DNA from: Buchnera aphidicola (Lipaphis pseudobrassicae) | GTDB taxonomy: Bacteria; Pseudomonadota; Gammaproteobacteria; Enterobacterales; Enterobacteriaceae | Length of the DNA stretch: 64,000 nucleotides | Direction: 5' to 3' | NCBI RefSeq assembly: GCF_005081185.1 | Contig: NZ_CP034870.1 | Location: 277,896 to 341,895 of the forward strand | Part shown: positions 21,680-31,225 of the stretch, in pieces | Position numbering within the stretch: position 1 is the stretch's first letter | Layout of the letters: each line of letters opens with the position of its first letter | Position numbers and translations under genes: made by a program | Notes under the pieces: generated by a model | The model's database searches: none | The model's input: the letters and a program-made list of their open reading frames with translations, nothing else | What the model was told of the DNA's origin: nothing

Positions 21680-21931
21680 CCATTGAAAGGCCTATTTATA
21701 CTTGTTAAAAAAAGTTTTTATTTTAAATTCAATTATTTATTTTAAATAAATTATATATAATGATTTTTATTTAATATACTTAAGTAGTGGTAAACTTTTA
21801 TAGATATATTTTTGCAATAAATATTTAAAACCAATGCAAATATATTTTTTTAAAATATGTATTTAGTTTTTAATCATTTTAAATAATCAATACATAACAA
21901 CGTATTTTAATTTTTTTAGTATATGTTTTAG

Positions 21932-22339
21932 TTAAATGATACTCATTGGCAATAATTCACATGGTCTTCCTGACTTATCAATTGCAACATAAATAAATTG
22001 AGATTCTACGGCGCAATAATATTGCCCTAATGGTTTTGAATAAATTTTTTTAATCCACGTTTCTACATCAATTTTCATAGAGCTTTTTCCAACTTTAATA
22101 CATTTTGCATAACAAATTACAATATCTCCTACTGATACAGATTTTAAAAAAGTAATATTATTAACTTTTACAGTAACAACTTTTCTTCCTGAAATTTCTT
22201 TTGCCAATATTGCTCCACCCATATCCATTTGAGACATGATCCAACCACCAAATATATCACCATTAGCATTGGTATTTTTAGGCATTGCAAGTGTTTTTAA
22301 CACTATTATTCCCTTTGGTAAGATTTTTTTTTCTGACAT
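21932..22339 (-). CDS. yciA: acyl-CoA thioester hydrolase YciA
   Basis: Hot-dog fold thioesterase acting on a range of acyl-CoAs. The protein has 135 residues (E. coli 132). The family signature NANGDIFGGWIMSQMDMGGA carries the catalytic Asp. VTVKVNNITFLKSV and VGDIVICYAKC follow as in E. coli. The ATG at 22339 gives the family-like N-terminus; a GTG at 22354 would add five residues. It heads a yciA-yciB-yciC group on the minus strand, whose order and closeness match E. coli. Confidence 0.93.
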   Translation of the reverse strand: MSEKKILPKGIIVLKTLAMPKNTNANGDIFGGWIMSQMDMGGAILAKEISGRKVVTVKVNNITFLKSVSVGDIVICYAKCIKVGKSSMKIDVETWIKKIYSKPLGQYYCAVESQFIYVAIDKSGRPCELLPMSII

Positions 22340-22369
22340 TACTAAAATATTCACTCTATTATAATAAAA

Positions 22370-22903
22370 TTATTTTTCTTTTAATATTTTATAATTTATA
22401 TAAACACCAGTTATTAAAACTAAAATGAATGTTAAAAATGTAAATCCAAAAACTTTAAAAATAACCCAAGTTTGTTCTGAAAACCAAAATGCTATATAAA
22501 TATTTAAAATACTACAAAATAAAAAAAATAAAGACCATATTAAATTAATTTTACGCCAATAGACACTAGATATATTTATATCTCTTTCTAAAAATCTTTG
22601 TATTATTGGTTTATTTGTAAAAAATTGACTAATTAATAAAATCATAGAAAAAACAATATAAATTATTGTAATTTTCCATTTAATAAATTGACTATTATGA
22701 AAAAATATTGTAAGTAAACCAAAAAAAGTAATCATAAAAAAACTAAATAGATTAATTTTATCTATTTCGTTATAAAAAATCCAATAAAACAGACATATCG
22801 TTCCAGACATAACAATTAAAGATCCGGAAGCTATAAAAATATCATAAAGATTATAAAAAATAAAAAAGACAATCATTGGTATAATATTTAATATTTGTTT
22901 CAT
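22370..22903 (-). CDS. yciB: inner-membrane protein YciB (IspZ family, septation/envelope)
   Basis: A polytopic inner-membrane protein of 177 residues (E. coli 179) with about five hydrophobic segments. In E. coli it interacts with cell-elongation and division proteins and affects envelope integrity. Conserved strings include FFIFYNLYDIFIASG near the start, FHNSQFIKWKITIIY, KPIIQRFLERDI and NIYIAFWFSEQTWVIFKVFG. It lies nine bases downstream of yciC. The gene is short of charged residues, as expected for a membrane protein. Confidence 0.92.
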   Translation of the reverse strand: MKQILNIIPMIVFFIFYNLYDIFIASGSLIVMSGTICLFYWIFYNEIDKINLFSFFMITFFGLLTIFFHNSQFIKWKITIIYIVFSMILLISQFFTNKPIIQRFLERDINISSVYWRKINLIWSLFFLFCSILNIYIAFWFSEQTWVIFKVFGFTFLTFILVLITGVYINYKILKEK

Positions 22904-22912
22904 AATTTAAAC

Positions 22913-23674
22913 CTAAATAACATTTGAATTTTGAGAACGTAAAAAAATCATATAAAATCGAAATAAATATATAATTAAAAGCGAATATAATACATTTATA
23001 CTCATATGTAATATTAAAAAAATAAGATTCCTATTAAGAAAATCAATACTAGAGAGCATTGTTGTGATAATAAACTTGCTAAACATCCAAAATAAAACAC
23101 CTGATCCTATTATTTTTATATGTTTCCAAGAAACACGCATACTAAAACGAATAGATTCTATTAAATTATGTTGTTTAAAAGAAAAAATTATTGGTGCTAA
23201 AGATAACAATATTGATAACAATATACCTAGAATAATAAAAAACATAAAAGCTAATTGAACAAGAAAAGTTACAAGAAAATTTAATAAAAATAAATTAGGA
23301 AAGGATGTAAATAAAGAAAATGCTGAAGATATAATTGATTCTTTTTTATTATTGGATAAATTAGAAATTAAAACAATCATACTTCCTAATAATAATGTTT
23401 TGCTTAATAATAATTCAACAATTTTAAAAATAGAATATTTCAATAGTTGGTTTTTTTCTTCTAAATTCATTTTATTAATTAAATCTAGAAATGAATGCAC
23501 ATGAATAAGTTGATTGTTTTCTATGATAGAAACAACATTCATGTCTGGTTTAACAAACATATCGGTTAATATGCTAACAAATGTAACAAAAATAGATATT
23601 AAAAAAATTTTTCCTATTTGTTTAGAAAAAAAATGATATGTATCATTACGTATTTCACTAGCTGTAATAATCAT
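22913..23674 (-). CDS. yciC: YciC family inner-membrane protein
   Basis: A 253-residue membrane protein of the UPF0259/YciC family (E. coli 247) with about six hydrophobic segments. Similarity to E. coli is seen at the start (ITASEIRNDTYHFFSKQIG), in the middle (LSLAPIIFSFKQHNLIESIRFSMR) and at the end (YSLLIIYLFRFYMIF). Its role is not established; genetic links in E. coli are to envelope and cell-shape genes through yciB. It is next to trpA, as in E. coli after loss of ompW and yciEFG. Confidence 0.88.
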   Translation of the reverse strand: MIITASEIRNDTYHFFSKQIGKIFLISIFVTFVSILTDMFVKPDMNVVSIIENNQLIHVHSFLDLINKMNLEEKNQLLKYSIFKIVELLLSKTLLLGSMIVLISNLSNNKKESIISSAFSLFTSFPNLFLLNFLVTFLVQLAFMFFIILGILLSILLSLAPIIFSFKQHNLIESIRFSMRVSWKHIKIIGSGVLFWMFSKFIITTMLSSIDFLNRNLIFLILHMSINVLYSLLIIYLFRFYMIFLRSQNSNVI

Positions 23675-23754
23675 ATGTATATTCCTTATAAATATTATAT
23701 CCTAAAGATTATACATATTATTTTGGAGAAAAATATTTTTTATATAAAAAATAT

Positions 23755-24564
23755 CTATTCTATTTTAGTAGCAATTTTTAATTTTTTAACCATATTTCTT
23801 ATTTTAAGAAGCATTATATCTTCTTCATTTAAGTATTTCTCAATAATATTTATTATTGCAGAACCACATATTACACCAGATAATCCTGATGACATAGCTT
23901 CTTTTATTTGAAAAATATTAGAAATACCAAAACCTTGTAATAAAGGTATAGAATTATATTTTTTTATTCTTTTTATGAAATCTTTAGATATTAATAAATT
24001 TTTGTTTTCAATTCCAGTTACTCCAGATCGAGATAATACATAAATATATCCTTGTGCATATAAGGAAATTTTATATAATAAATTATTGTCTGCTTCAGGT
24101 GGGCATATAAAGATAGAATTAATTTGATATTTATTTGCAGTTTCATAAAAAATTTTTGATTCTTCGATAGGAACATCTGCTATTAATACTGAATCTACAC
24201 CAGAATTATGGCATTGAGCATAAAAATTATCAATACCTTGATTATATATAAGATTGGCATATATTAAAATACCAATAGGTATATATATATTATTTTTTCG
24301 TATATTTTTTAATGTTTTAAAATATTGAAAAAAGTTATTTTTATTAGATAGTGCTCGTAAGTTTGCTTTTTGAATAGTAGGCCCATCAGCTAATGGATCT
24401 GAAAATGGTATTCCTATTTCTAAAGCGTTTGCTCCATTTTTTATTAAAACCTCAATTATTTTTATTGATTGTTCTAAATAGGGATCACCTAACACTATAA
24501 ATGGAACAAAACATCCTTCTTTTGTTTTATATAATTGATCAAAAACTTTTTGATATCGGTTCAC
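23755..24564 (-). CDS. trpA: tryptophan synthase alpha chain
   Basis: Cleaves indole-3-glycerol phosphate to indole, which is channelled to TrpB. It is a TIM barrel of 269 residues (E. coli 268). The catalytic residues lie in [16 protein letters not shown] (Glu49- and Asp60-equivalents), and the mobile loop has SRSGVTG. The start is GTG and shares one base with the trpB stop codon (TAGTG), so it is translationally coupled. It is the last gene of trpD-trpC-trpB-trpA. Confidence 0.97.
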   Translation of the reverse strand: MNRYQKVFDQLYKTKEGCFVPFIVLGDPYLEQSIKIIEVLIKNGANALEIGIPFSDPLADGPTIQKANLRALSNKNNFFQYFKTLKNIRKNNIYIPIGILIYANLIYNQGIDNFYAQCHNSGVDSVLIADVPIEESKIFYETANKYQINSIFICPPEADNNLLYKISLYAQGYIYVLSRSGVTGIENKNLLISKDFIKRIKKYNSIPLLQGFGISNIFQIKEAMSSGLSGVICGSAIINIIEKYLNEEDIMLLKIRNMVKKLKIATKIE

Positions 24565-25754
24565 TATTTTTTTTCCTTTTTATTTAAAATATCATAAACT
24601 GTAAAAATATCTTTATCTCCTCGTCCAGAAAGATTAACAATAAAAATTTGTTCTTTTTTTGGATACATATTCATTAACTTTAATGCGTATGCTAATGCAT
24701 GAGAAGACTCTAAAGCAGGTATTATACCTTCTTTTTTACATAATATTTGAAATGCATCAAGTGCTTCTTTATCTGTAATAGATACATATTTAGCACGATT
24801 AATACTATTCAACCAAGCATGTTCTGGACCAACAGATGGAAAATCTAATCCGGCTGAAATTGACCAAGATTCTTGAATTTGACCTTCATTATTTTGCATT
24901 AAATGAGATTTCATTCCAAAAAAAATACCAGTTCTACCATGTTGTAAAGGAGCTCCATGTTTTCCTGTATTTATACCTTTACCACCTGGTTCAACTCCTA
25001 TTAGGTTAACTTTTTTTTCATCAATAAATTCTGAAAAAATACCGATGGCATTAGAACCACCTCCAACACAAGCAATAATTGAATCTGGTAATCTATTTTC
25101 TTGTTCTAAAATTTGTTTTTTAGTTTCTTCTCCAATGATTTTTTGAAATTCTCGAACAATGATAGGATAAGGATGGGGTCCTGCCGCAGTTCCAATCATG
25201 TAATGAGAATTTTTATAACTATAGGACCAATCACGTAGTGCTTCATTGCAAGCATCTTTCAAAGTTCCTGATCCGTTTTTTACTGATATAACTTCTGCAC
25301 CCATTAATTTCATGCGAAAAACATTTGGATGTTGTCTTTTAACATCCTTGATTCCCATATAAATTCTACATTTTAAATTTAATAATGCACAAACAATTGC
25401 AGTAGCTACACCATGTTGACCTGCACCAGTTTCAGCAATAATTTCTTTTTTTTTCATTTTTATTGCTAACATAGCTTGTCCTAATACTTGATTAGTTTTA
25501 TGAGCACCACCATGTAATAAATCTTCTCTTTTAAGATAAATACGAGTTTTTGTATTTTTAGTTAAATTATTACATAAAGTTAATGGTGTAGGTCTACCTG
25601 CATAATTTTTTAGTAAATTAAATAATGTTTTATGAAAATTAATGTCTTTTTGAGAATCAAAAAAATTTTTTTCTAATTCTAATAAAGCTGGCATTAATAT
25701 TTGAGGAACATACATTCCACCAAATTCACCAAAATAAGGATTTAGTAAAGTCAT
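24564..25754 (-). CDS. trpB: tryptophan synthase beta chain
   Basis: PLP enzyme that condenses indole with serine to form tryptophan in the alpha2-beta2 complex. The 396 residues match E. coli (397). The PLP lysine is in [17 protein letters not shown], and the phosphate-binding GGGSNAIG is present. [19 protein letters not shown] and LSGRGDKD are also conserved. It overlaps trpA by one base, and about 30 bases separate it from trpC. Tryptophan is a nutrient aphids need from Buchnera. Confidence 0.98.
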   Translation of the reverse strand: MTLLNPYFGEFGGMYVPQILMPALLELEKNFFDSQKDINFHKTLFNLLKNYAGRPTPLTLCNNLTKNTKTRIYLKREDLLHGGAHKTNQVLGQAMLAIKMKKKEIIAETGAGQHGVATAIVCALLNLKCRIYMGIKDVKRQHPNVFRMKLMGAEVISVKNGSGTLKDACNEALRDWSYSYKNSHYMIGTAAGPHPYPIIVREFQKIIGEETKKQILEQENRLPDSIIACVGGGSNAIGIFSEFIDEKKVNLIGVEPGGKGINTGKHGAPLQHGRTGIFFGMKSHLMQNNEGQIQESWSISAGLDFPSVGPEHAWLNSINRAKYVSITDKEALDAFQILCKKEGIIPALESSHALAYALKLMNMYPKKEQIFIVNLSGRGDKDIFTVYDILNKKEKK

Positions 25755-25786
25755 AAAATAATTTCCTATTTTTTTATTGAAAATTG

Positions 25787-27151
25787 TTAATAATATCTTA
25801 ATTTTTGAAAAACTGATTTTATTTTTTTATGATCTTTTATACCAGGAGAAATTTCTACACCAGAGTTTAAATCCAATCCTGAAAAACGTAATTCTGATGC
25901 TTTAACACAATTATCAGGATTAATTCCTCCAGCTAAAAGTACATTTTCAAAATAATGGTTTTTTAATATAGACCAATCAAAAGATACATTACTTCCTCCA
26001 CAATAAGAATCAAATATATACATATTTACATTTTTCCAGTTTAAATCAGGTAGTTCTTTTGAATTAATAGAAAATGCTTTCCAAATTGCAATATTTTTAG
26101 GAAGTATTTTTCTAAGTGTATTTATATATATTAAATTTTCTTTTCCATGTAATTGAATTGCATATAAAGAAAGTGTTTCAGCAATATTTACAATGATATT
26201 AATATCTTCGTTTTGGAAAACACCTACATATCTTAATAGATTGTTTATAACTATTTTTTTTGATATTTTTTCATTAATATTTCTAAGAGAATTCTTTACA
26301 AAAATTAATCCTCCATAAACAGCACCTTCTTTTCCGATAATTTCTGCATCATAACTTCTAGTCAATCCACAAACTTTGTTTTTACCAAAAATCAAAGACC
26401 GTATACTTATATCTAAATTTTCTTTAGACATTAAGTGTGATCCAATCAAAAATCCATTTACAAATTTACTTAATTCTCTAACTTGACTGTATTTTTTTAT
26501 ACCAGATTCACTAATAATTGTCATGTTTTTAGGAAGCAAAGAAGATAATTTTCGGGTACGATTTAAATCAATTGATAAATCATGTAAATTACGATTATTA
26601 ATTCCAACAATATCAGCGTTTAATTGAATAGCTCTTTTTAATTCTACAATATTATTTATTTCAGTTAATACTCCCATGTTTAGTTTTTTCGCAATTTTAG
26701 ATAATGTTTCGTATTGCGAATCATTTAAAACAGATAACATTAATAAAATTGCGTCTGCTTTATAGTATCTTGCTAAATATATTTGATATGGATCAATAAA
26801 GAAATCTTTGCATAAAATTGGTTGTGATGTATGTTTTCGTACTACAGGTATAAATTCGAATTTTCCATCAAAATATTTTTCGTCTGTGAGAACTGATATA
26901 GATGAAGCATATTTTTTATAGATCTTAGAAATTTGAATTAAATCAAAATTATTTCTAATAACTCCTAAAGAAGGAGATTGTTTTTTACATTCTAATATAA
27001 AAACAGGATTTTTTTCTTTTAAAGAACTATAAAAATCACGTGTTTCTTTATTAATATTATTTTTAAAAGTAATAAATGGTTGTTTATTTTTTCTAAATTT
27101 AATCCAATCTTTTTTATCTTTTATAATTTTTTCAAGTATTGTCTCTTTCAT
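25787..27151 (-). CDS. trpC: bifunctional indole-3-glycerol phosphate synthase / phosphoribosylanthranilate isomerase
   Basis: A fused enzyme performing two successive steps of tryptophan synthesis. The N-terminal IGPS barrel has [25 protein letters not shown] and ISESGI. The C-terminal PRAI barrel has [19 protein letters not shown]-like AIQLHGKE and the ending [11 protein letters not shown] and GLDLNSGVE. The length is 454 residues from ATG 27151 (E. coli 452), or two more from 27157. The start lies inside the 3' end of trpD, a 20-base overlap that suggests coupled translation. Confidence 0.97.
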   Translation of the reverse strand: MKETILEKIIKDKKDWIKFRKNKQPFITFKNNINKETRDFYSSLKEKNPVFILECKKQSPSLGVIRNNFDLIQISKIYKKYASSISVLTDEKYFDGKFEFIPVVRKHTSQPILCKDFFIDPYQIYLARYYKADAILLMLSVLNDSQYETLSKIAKKLNMGVLTEINNIVELKRAIQLNADIVGINNRNLHDLSIDLNRTRKLSSLLPKNMTIISESGIKKYSQVRELSKFVNGFLIGSHLMSKENLDISIRSLIFGKNKVCGLTRSYDAEIIGKEGAVYGGLIFVKNSLRNINEKISKKIVINNLLRYVGVFQNEDINIIVNIAETLSLYAIQLHGKENLIYINTLRKILPKNIAIWKAFSINSKELPDLNWKNVNMYIFDSYCGGSNVSFDWSILKNHYFENVLLAGGINPDNCVKASELRFSGLDLNSGVEISPGIKDHKKIKSVFQKLRYY

Positions 27152-28160
27152 ATTCATCTTCTTTTAACATATTAGAAATATCAATTATGTGCTTATATAC
27201 ATCTCCACTCCGAATTTTATTTAATGCTAATTTAGTATTTTCTTTTAAATCTTCATAACCAAATATTTTTAATAAAATAGCTACATTCACTGCTATTAAT
27301 TCTTCATTTAATCTATCACCTTTTCCTCTCATAATTTCCCGAATTATTTGATAATTTTCTTCTGGTGATTTTTCTATAAATATTTTTTTATGATGCATAT
27401 TTAATCCAAAATCTTTTGGTTGTAATTCATATGATAAAATTTTTTCATTATATAATTCAGAAACATATGTAGTACCATGTAATGTTACTTCATCAGTATC
27501 ATTACCATGTAAAACTATAGCACGTTGATATTTTAAACTTTTTAAAATTTTAACTAAAGAATGTAGTAAATTTTTGTTATATACACCAATTACTGAAAGA
27601 AGTGGTCTTGCAGGATTGAGAAAAGGTCCTAATAAATTAAAAATAGTTCTAATTTTTAAAGTTTTACGAACATTGTTAGAATATTTAAAACTATCATGAT
27701 ATTTAGGAGCAAATAAAAAACAAATATTTAGTTTATCTAGAGTTTTTCGAGATTGTTCTGGAGATGCATGTAAATTGATATGAAATTTTTTTAACAAATC
27801 AGAAGATCCTGATTTACTAGACACACCTTGATTGCAATGTTTAATTATTTTCAAACCACAGCTAGAAGCAACAAAGGCACTTGCAGTAGAGATATTAATA
27901 GTATTTTTAACATCTCCACCTGTTCCTACTATATCGGCAAAAACATAATCTGGTCTTGGAAAAAACTTTATATTTTCTGAAAATGCGCGTATTGCTCCTA
28001 TTATTTCTTCTTCTGATTCACCTCGTATTTTCATTGCTGTTAATATAGATGCTAATTGTATATCTGTCATATTTCCACAACTAATTAATTTAAATAATTG
28101 ATAACTTTCTTTTTTATTTAAATATTTTGAGTCATAAATTTTATTCAAAATATTTTGCAT
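27132..28160 (-). CDS. trpD: anthranilate phosphoribosyltransferase
   Basis: Joins anthranilate to PRPP. The 342 residues correspond to the TrpD half only. In E. coli this domain is fused behind the TrpG glutaminase, but here it starts directly at its own ATG with no glutaminase domain. The PRPP site reads DIVGTGGDVKNTINIST, and the anthranilate site has KHCNQGVSSKSGSSDLL. It is the first gene of the cluster. trpE and trpG are absent, which fits the plasmid-borne trpEG known in Buchnera of many aphids (not visible here). Confidence 0.97.
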   Translation of the reverse strand: MQNILNKIYDSKYLNKKESYQLFKLISCGNMTDIQLASILTAMKIRGESEEEIIGAIRAFSENIKFFPRPDYVFADIVGTGGDVKNTINISTASAFVASSCGLKIIKHCNQGVSSKSGSSDLLKKFHINLHASPEQSRKTLDKLNICFLFAPKYHDSFKYSNNVRKTLKIRTIFNLLGPFLNPARPLLSVIGVYNKNLLHSLVKILKSLKYQRAIVLHGNDTDEVTLHGTTYVSELYNEKILSYELQPKDFGLNMHHKKIFIEKSPEENYQIIREIMRGKGDRLNEELIAVNVAILLKIFGYEDLKENTKLALNKIRSGDVYKHIIDISNMLKEDEYERDNT

Positions 28161-28373
28161 TATTTACCTTTTTGTTTTCTCTATTATATATAAAATATTT
28201 TGATATTTATTTTTTTTTAATTTTTACAATAATCTATTGATATAAACAATTCAATTTAAATTTCAAAAACTTTTAATAAAATTTTTTTTAAAATATATAT
28301 GAAATGAAAAATAATATGAAAATACTATTTTAATACATTATATACTATAACTTTACTTTTGAGACTTTTAACA

Positions 28374-29270
28374 ATGAATAAATTAATAGTGTTATTATTG
28401 TTTTCTTTAGTATCTATTACTTGGGGAACAACCTGGATCGCAATGAAAATTGCAACAGAAACAATACCCCCTTTTTTTGCTACTGGAATACGTTTTTTAG
28501 TAGCTTCTCCTATATTAATTATGCTTGCATATTATACAAAAACACCTCTTTTATTTCCGCCTGGTCAGAGATGGTTTCAATTTGTGATTGCAATTTTTTA
28601 TTTTTCTATACCATTTACATTAATGTTATATGGAGGTATTTACGTTAGTTCTTCTATAGCTTCTATTATATTTTCAAATATGCCAGTTGCTGTATTAGTG
28701 ATATCTTTTTTTTATTTAAAAAAAAGATTACTTTTAACTCAAAAAATTGGATTAATAATTTCTTTAATTACATTATTAATTGTTTTACTTATAGAATTAG
28801 AATCAAAATGTTTTATACAATGGAAAGCTATTTTAGCTTTACTTACAGCGTTATTTAGTCATGCAATGATTTATGCAGAATGTCAAAAAAAATGTTGCAG
28901 TGTATCTGTCATAACTTTTAATGCTTTGCCATCATTAATATCTGGAATATTATTATCTGCTACTTCTTGGTTTTTAGAAGAGCCTCATATTACTAATTTT
29001 TCTAATAAATCTATTTTAGCTGTATTTTATTTAGGAGATTTTTCTGGAATTTTTGGGATTTTATCATATTTTTATTTGCAACAAAAAGTAAGTGCTTTTT
29101 ACGCTTCTACTGTTTTTTTGATTTTTCCAGTAATTTCTGGAGTTTTAGAAAGTTATATTTATAAAAATACAATGGTATCATGCGAAATATGGTTTATTGT
29201 TCCGTTATTAATAGGAATATTATTAACTTTAATACCAGTTGATATATTTAAAATAAAAAACAAAATGTAA
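28374..29270 (+). CDS. yedA: DMT superfamily (EamA) transporter, YedA-like
   Basis: A ten-segment inner-membrane transporter of the drug/metabolite family, with two EamA repeats. The opening has [31 protein letters not shown] and later [19 protein letters not shown] in the first repeat. The second half has [22 protein letters not shown]. The length is 298 residues from ATG 28374 (a TTG at 28359 is less likely). Related proteins export amino acids and metabolites; the substrate here is unknown. It is divergent from trpD over a 213-base spacer and lies where trpE and its neighbours are in E. coli. The assignment to yedA rather than another EamA paralogue is moderate. Confidence 0.82.
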   Translation: MNKLIVLLLFSLVSITWGTTWIAMKIATETIPPFFATGIRFLVASPILIMLAYYTKTPLLFPPGQRWFQFVIAIFYFSIPFTLMLYGGIYVSSSIASIIFSNMPVAVLVISFFYLKKRLLLTQKIGLIISLITLLIVLLIELESKCFIQWKAILALLTALFSHAMIYAECQKKCCSVSVITFNALPSLISGILLSATSWFLEEPHITNFSNKSILAVFYLGDFSGIFGILSYFYLQQKVSAFYASTVFLIFPVISGVLESYIYKNTMVSCEIWFIVPLLIGILLTLIPVDIFKIKNKM

Positions 29271-29309
29271 TTTTTAATTGATTTTTAAAATTTTTAAGGA
29301 TCTTTACAA

Positions 29310-30056
29310 ATGAACGAGAAAATACAAAAAATTTTATCTGGTCTCGGACATGGTTCTCGTCGAAAAATTGAAAATATGATCTACTCTGGAAGTATATTAA
29401 TTAATGGTAAAAAAGCATTTATTGGACAACGTTTAGATAAAACAAACTCTCATAAAATAACAATTAATGAAAAAACAATGACGATTAAAAAAAAAGAATT
29501 TAATACTAAAATCTTAATTTACAATAAACCTGAAGGAGAAATTTGCACTCGAAATGATCCGAAAAAACGTCCAACAGTATTTGATAAATTACCTTCTATA
29601 AATCTTCAAAGATGGATTAGTATTGGACGATTAGATCTTAATACTAGCGGATTATTATTATTTACAAATAATGGAGATCTAGCTAATGAACTTATGCATC
29701 CTAGAAATCAAATAGAACGAGAATATTATATTCGTGTTTTTGGAAAAATTAATAAAAATACGATGAATATTTTAAAAAATGGAGTTAGAATTAAAGATGG
29801 ATATGCTTCATTCAAAGAAATTCAATCTATTCAACCTAAAAAATTACTAAAAAATAAATGGTTTAAAGGTGTAATATGTGAAGGCAGAAATCGTGAAATT
29901 AGGTTAATGTGGAATAAAATGAAATGTCAAGTGAGTCGATTAATTAGAATACGATACGGAAATATTATTTTACCTAAAACTTTAAAGTTAGGAAATTTTT
30001 TACAATTAAGTTCTATTTCAATTAAAACGTTACATCAATTAATTTATAAGAAATAA
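29310..30056 (+). CDS. rluB: 23S rRNA pseudouridine synthase (RluB/RsuA family)
   Basis: Makes pseudouridine 2605 in 23S rRNA if orthologous to E. coli RluB. An N-terminal S4 RNA-binding domain (KIQKILSGLGHGSRRKIENMI) precedes the catalytic domain, which has GRLDLNTSGLLLFTN with the catalytic Asp. NREIRLMW and VSRLIRIRYGNI follow. The 248 residues are shorter than E. coli (291) because the basic C-terminal tail is missing. It is followed by sohB and topA, as in E. coli minus deleted genes, which supports RluB over RluE or RsuA. Confidence 0.91.
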   Translation: MNEKIQKILSGLGHGSRRKIENMIYSGSILINGKKAFIGQRLDKTNSHKITINEKTMTIKKKEFNTKILIYNKPEGEICTRNDPKKRPTVFDKLPSINLQRWISIGRLDLNTSGLLLFTNNGDLANELMHPRNQIEREYYIRVFGKINKNTMNILKNGVRIKDGYASFKEIQSIQPKKLLKNKWFKGVICEGRNREIRLMWNKMKCQVSRLIRIRYGNIILPKTLKLGNFLQLSSISIKTLHQLIYKK

Positions 30057-30096
30057 TTATATAAATTATTTTTTTTATTTCAAAGGAGATAACTTC

Positions 30097-31146
30097 ATGA
30101 ATCTACTTATTGAGTATGGATTATTTTTAGCCAAAATCCTTACTTTTATTATTGTGAGTGTAGGTGCTACTATGCTTTTTATATTAATAGTAAAAAGAAA
30201 AAAAAATACTAGAAATAAATTGAAAATCACTTTACTAGAAAAAGATTATAAAAATGTAAAAAACAATGTTTTATTAGCAAAAATGAATACCTTTGAAAAA
30301 AAGGAATGGATGAATAAAGAAAAAATAAAAAATAAAGAAAAAAATAAACAGAAAAAAAAACAAATATTAGATAATAAAAAAGGATGTTTTAAAAATCAAA
30401 AGAAAACATTATATGTATTAGATTTTAATGGTGGTGTTTACGCAAATGAAGTAGTAGGTCTCAGAGAAGAAATATCAGCTATACTTTCAGTTGCAAAAAA
30501 AAATGACGAAGTTTTATTGCGTTTAGAAAGTTCAGGAGGTGTTATTCATGGATATGGATTGGCAGCTTCTCAATTAAATAGATTACGAGAAAGAGGAATA
30601 CGATTAACCATTTCTGTAGATAAAATAGCTGCTAGTGGGGGTTACATGATGGCATGTGTTGCAGATTATATTGTTTCAGCACCATTTGCTATAATAGGTT
30701 CTATTGGTGTAGTAGGACAAATACCTAATTTTAACAAACTATTAAAAAAATGTAATATAGATATTGAACTCCATACCGCTGGAGATTACAAACGTACTTT
30801 AACAATGTTAGGTCATAATACAGATTCAACACGTAAAAAGTTCTGTGAAGAATTAAATACAATACATAATCTTTTTAAAAATTTTATTAAAAAAATGAGA
30901 CCTTGTTTAGATGTTGAAAGCGTCTCTAATGGAGAACATTGGTTTGGAACTATGGCTTTAGAAAAAAAATTAGTAGATGAAATTAGTACAAGTGATGATT
31001 TTTTAATGTCTAAAATGGAAGAATATACTTTATTAAATATTCAATATGTTTATAGTAAAAAAATATTAGAACGTTTTACTTCTTCTCTAATAGATAGTAT
31101 TAGTAAAGTTTTACTTAAATTATTTTTTTATAAAAATTATTTTTAA
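30097..31146 (+). CDS. sohB: SohB, S49 family membrane protease
   Basis: An inner-membrane serine protease related to signal peptide peptidase SppA. The 349 residues equal E. coli. An N-terminal membrane segment (about residues 8-30) and a highly charged Lys-rich linker lead into the S49 domain. The nucleophile is the Ser of AASGGYMMACVAD, and the Lys partner lies in AGDYKRTLT. RLESSGGVIHGYG is also conserved. An AAAGGAGAT ribosome site precedes the ATG. In E. coli extra copies suppress degP mutants. Its role here is presumably membrane protein turnover. Confidence 0.95.
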   Translation: MNLLIEYGLFLAKILTFIIVSVGATMLFILIVKRKKNTRNKLKITLLEKDYKNVKNNVLLAKMNTFEKKEWMNKEKIKNKEKNKQKKKQILDNKKGCFKNQKKTLYVLDFNGGVYANEVVGLREEISAILSVAKKNDEVLLRLESSGGVIHGYGLAASQLNRLRERGIRLTISVDKIAASGGYMMACVADYIVSAPFAIIGSIGVVGQIPNFNKLLKKCNIDIELHTAGDYKRTLTMLGHNTDSTRKKFCEELNTIHNLFKNFIKKMRPCLDVESVSNGEHWFGTMALEKKLVDEISTSDDFLMSKMEEYTLLNIQYVYSKKILERFTSSLIDSISKVLLKLFFYKNYF

Positions 31147-31225
31147 TGTATAAAATAAAGATTATTTAAATAATTTTTTAATTGAATAAGTTAGTATAAC
31201 TTAATATGTTCTACTGGATAAAAAT

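Noticed and set aside
21680-21931. Remnants of tonB, yciI or kch between cls and yciA
   Set aside because: No translated stretch in any frame resembles these proteins; only the deletion can be inferred from gene order.
28161-28373. Tryptophan leader/attenuator upstream of trpD
   Set aside because: No short frame with adjacent Trp codons and no competing hairpins could be read on the minus strand.
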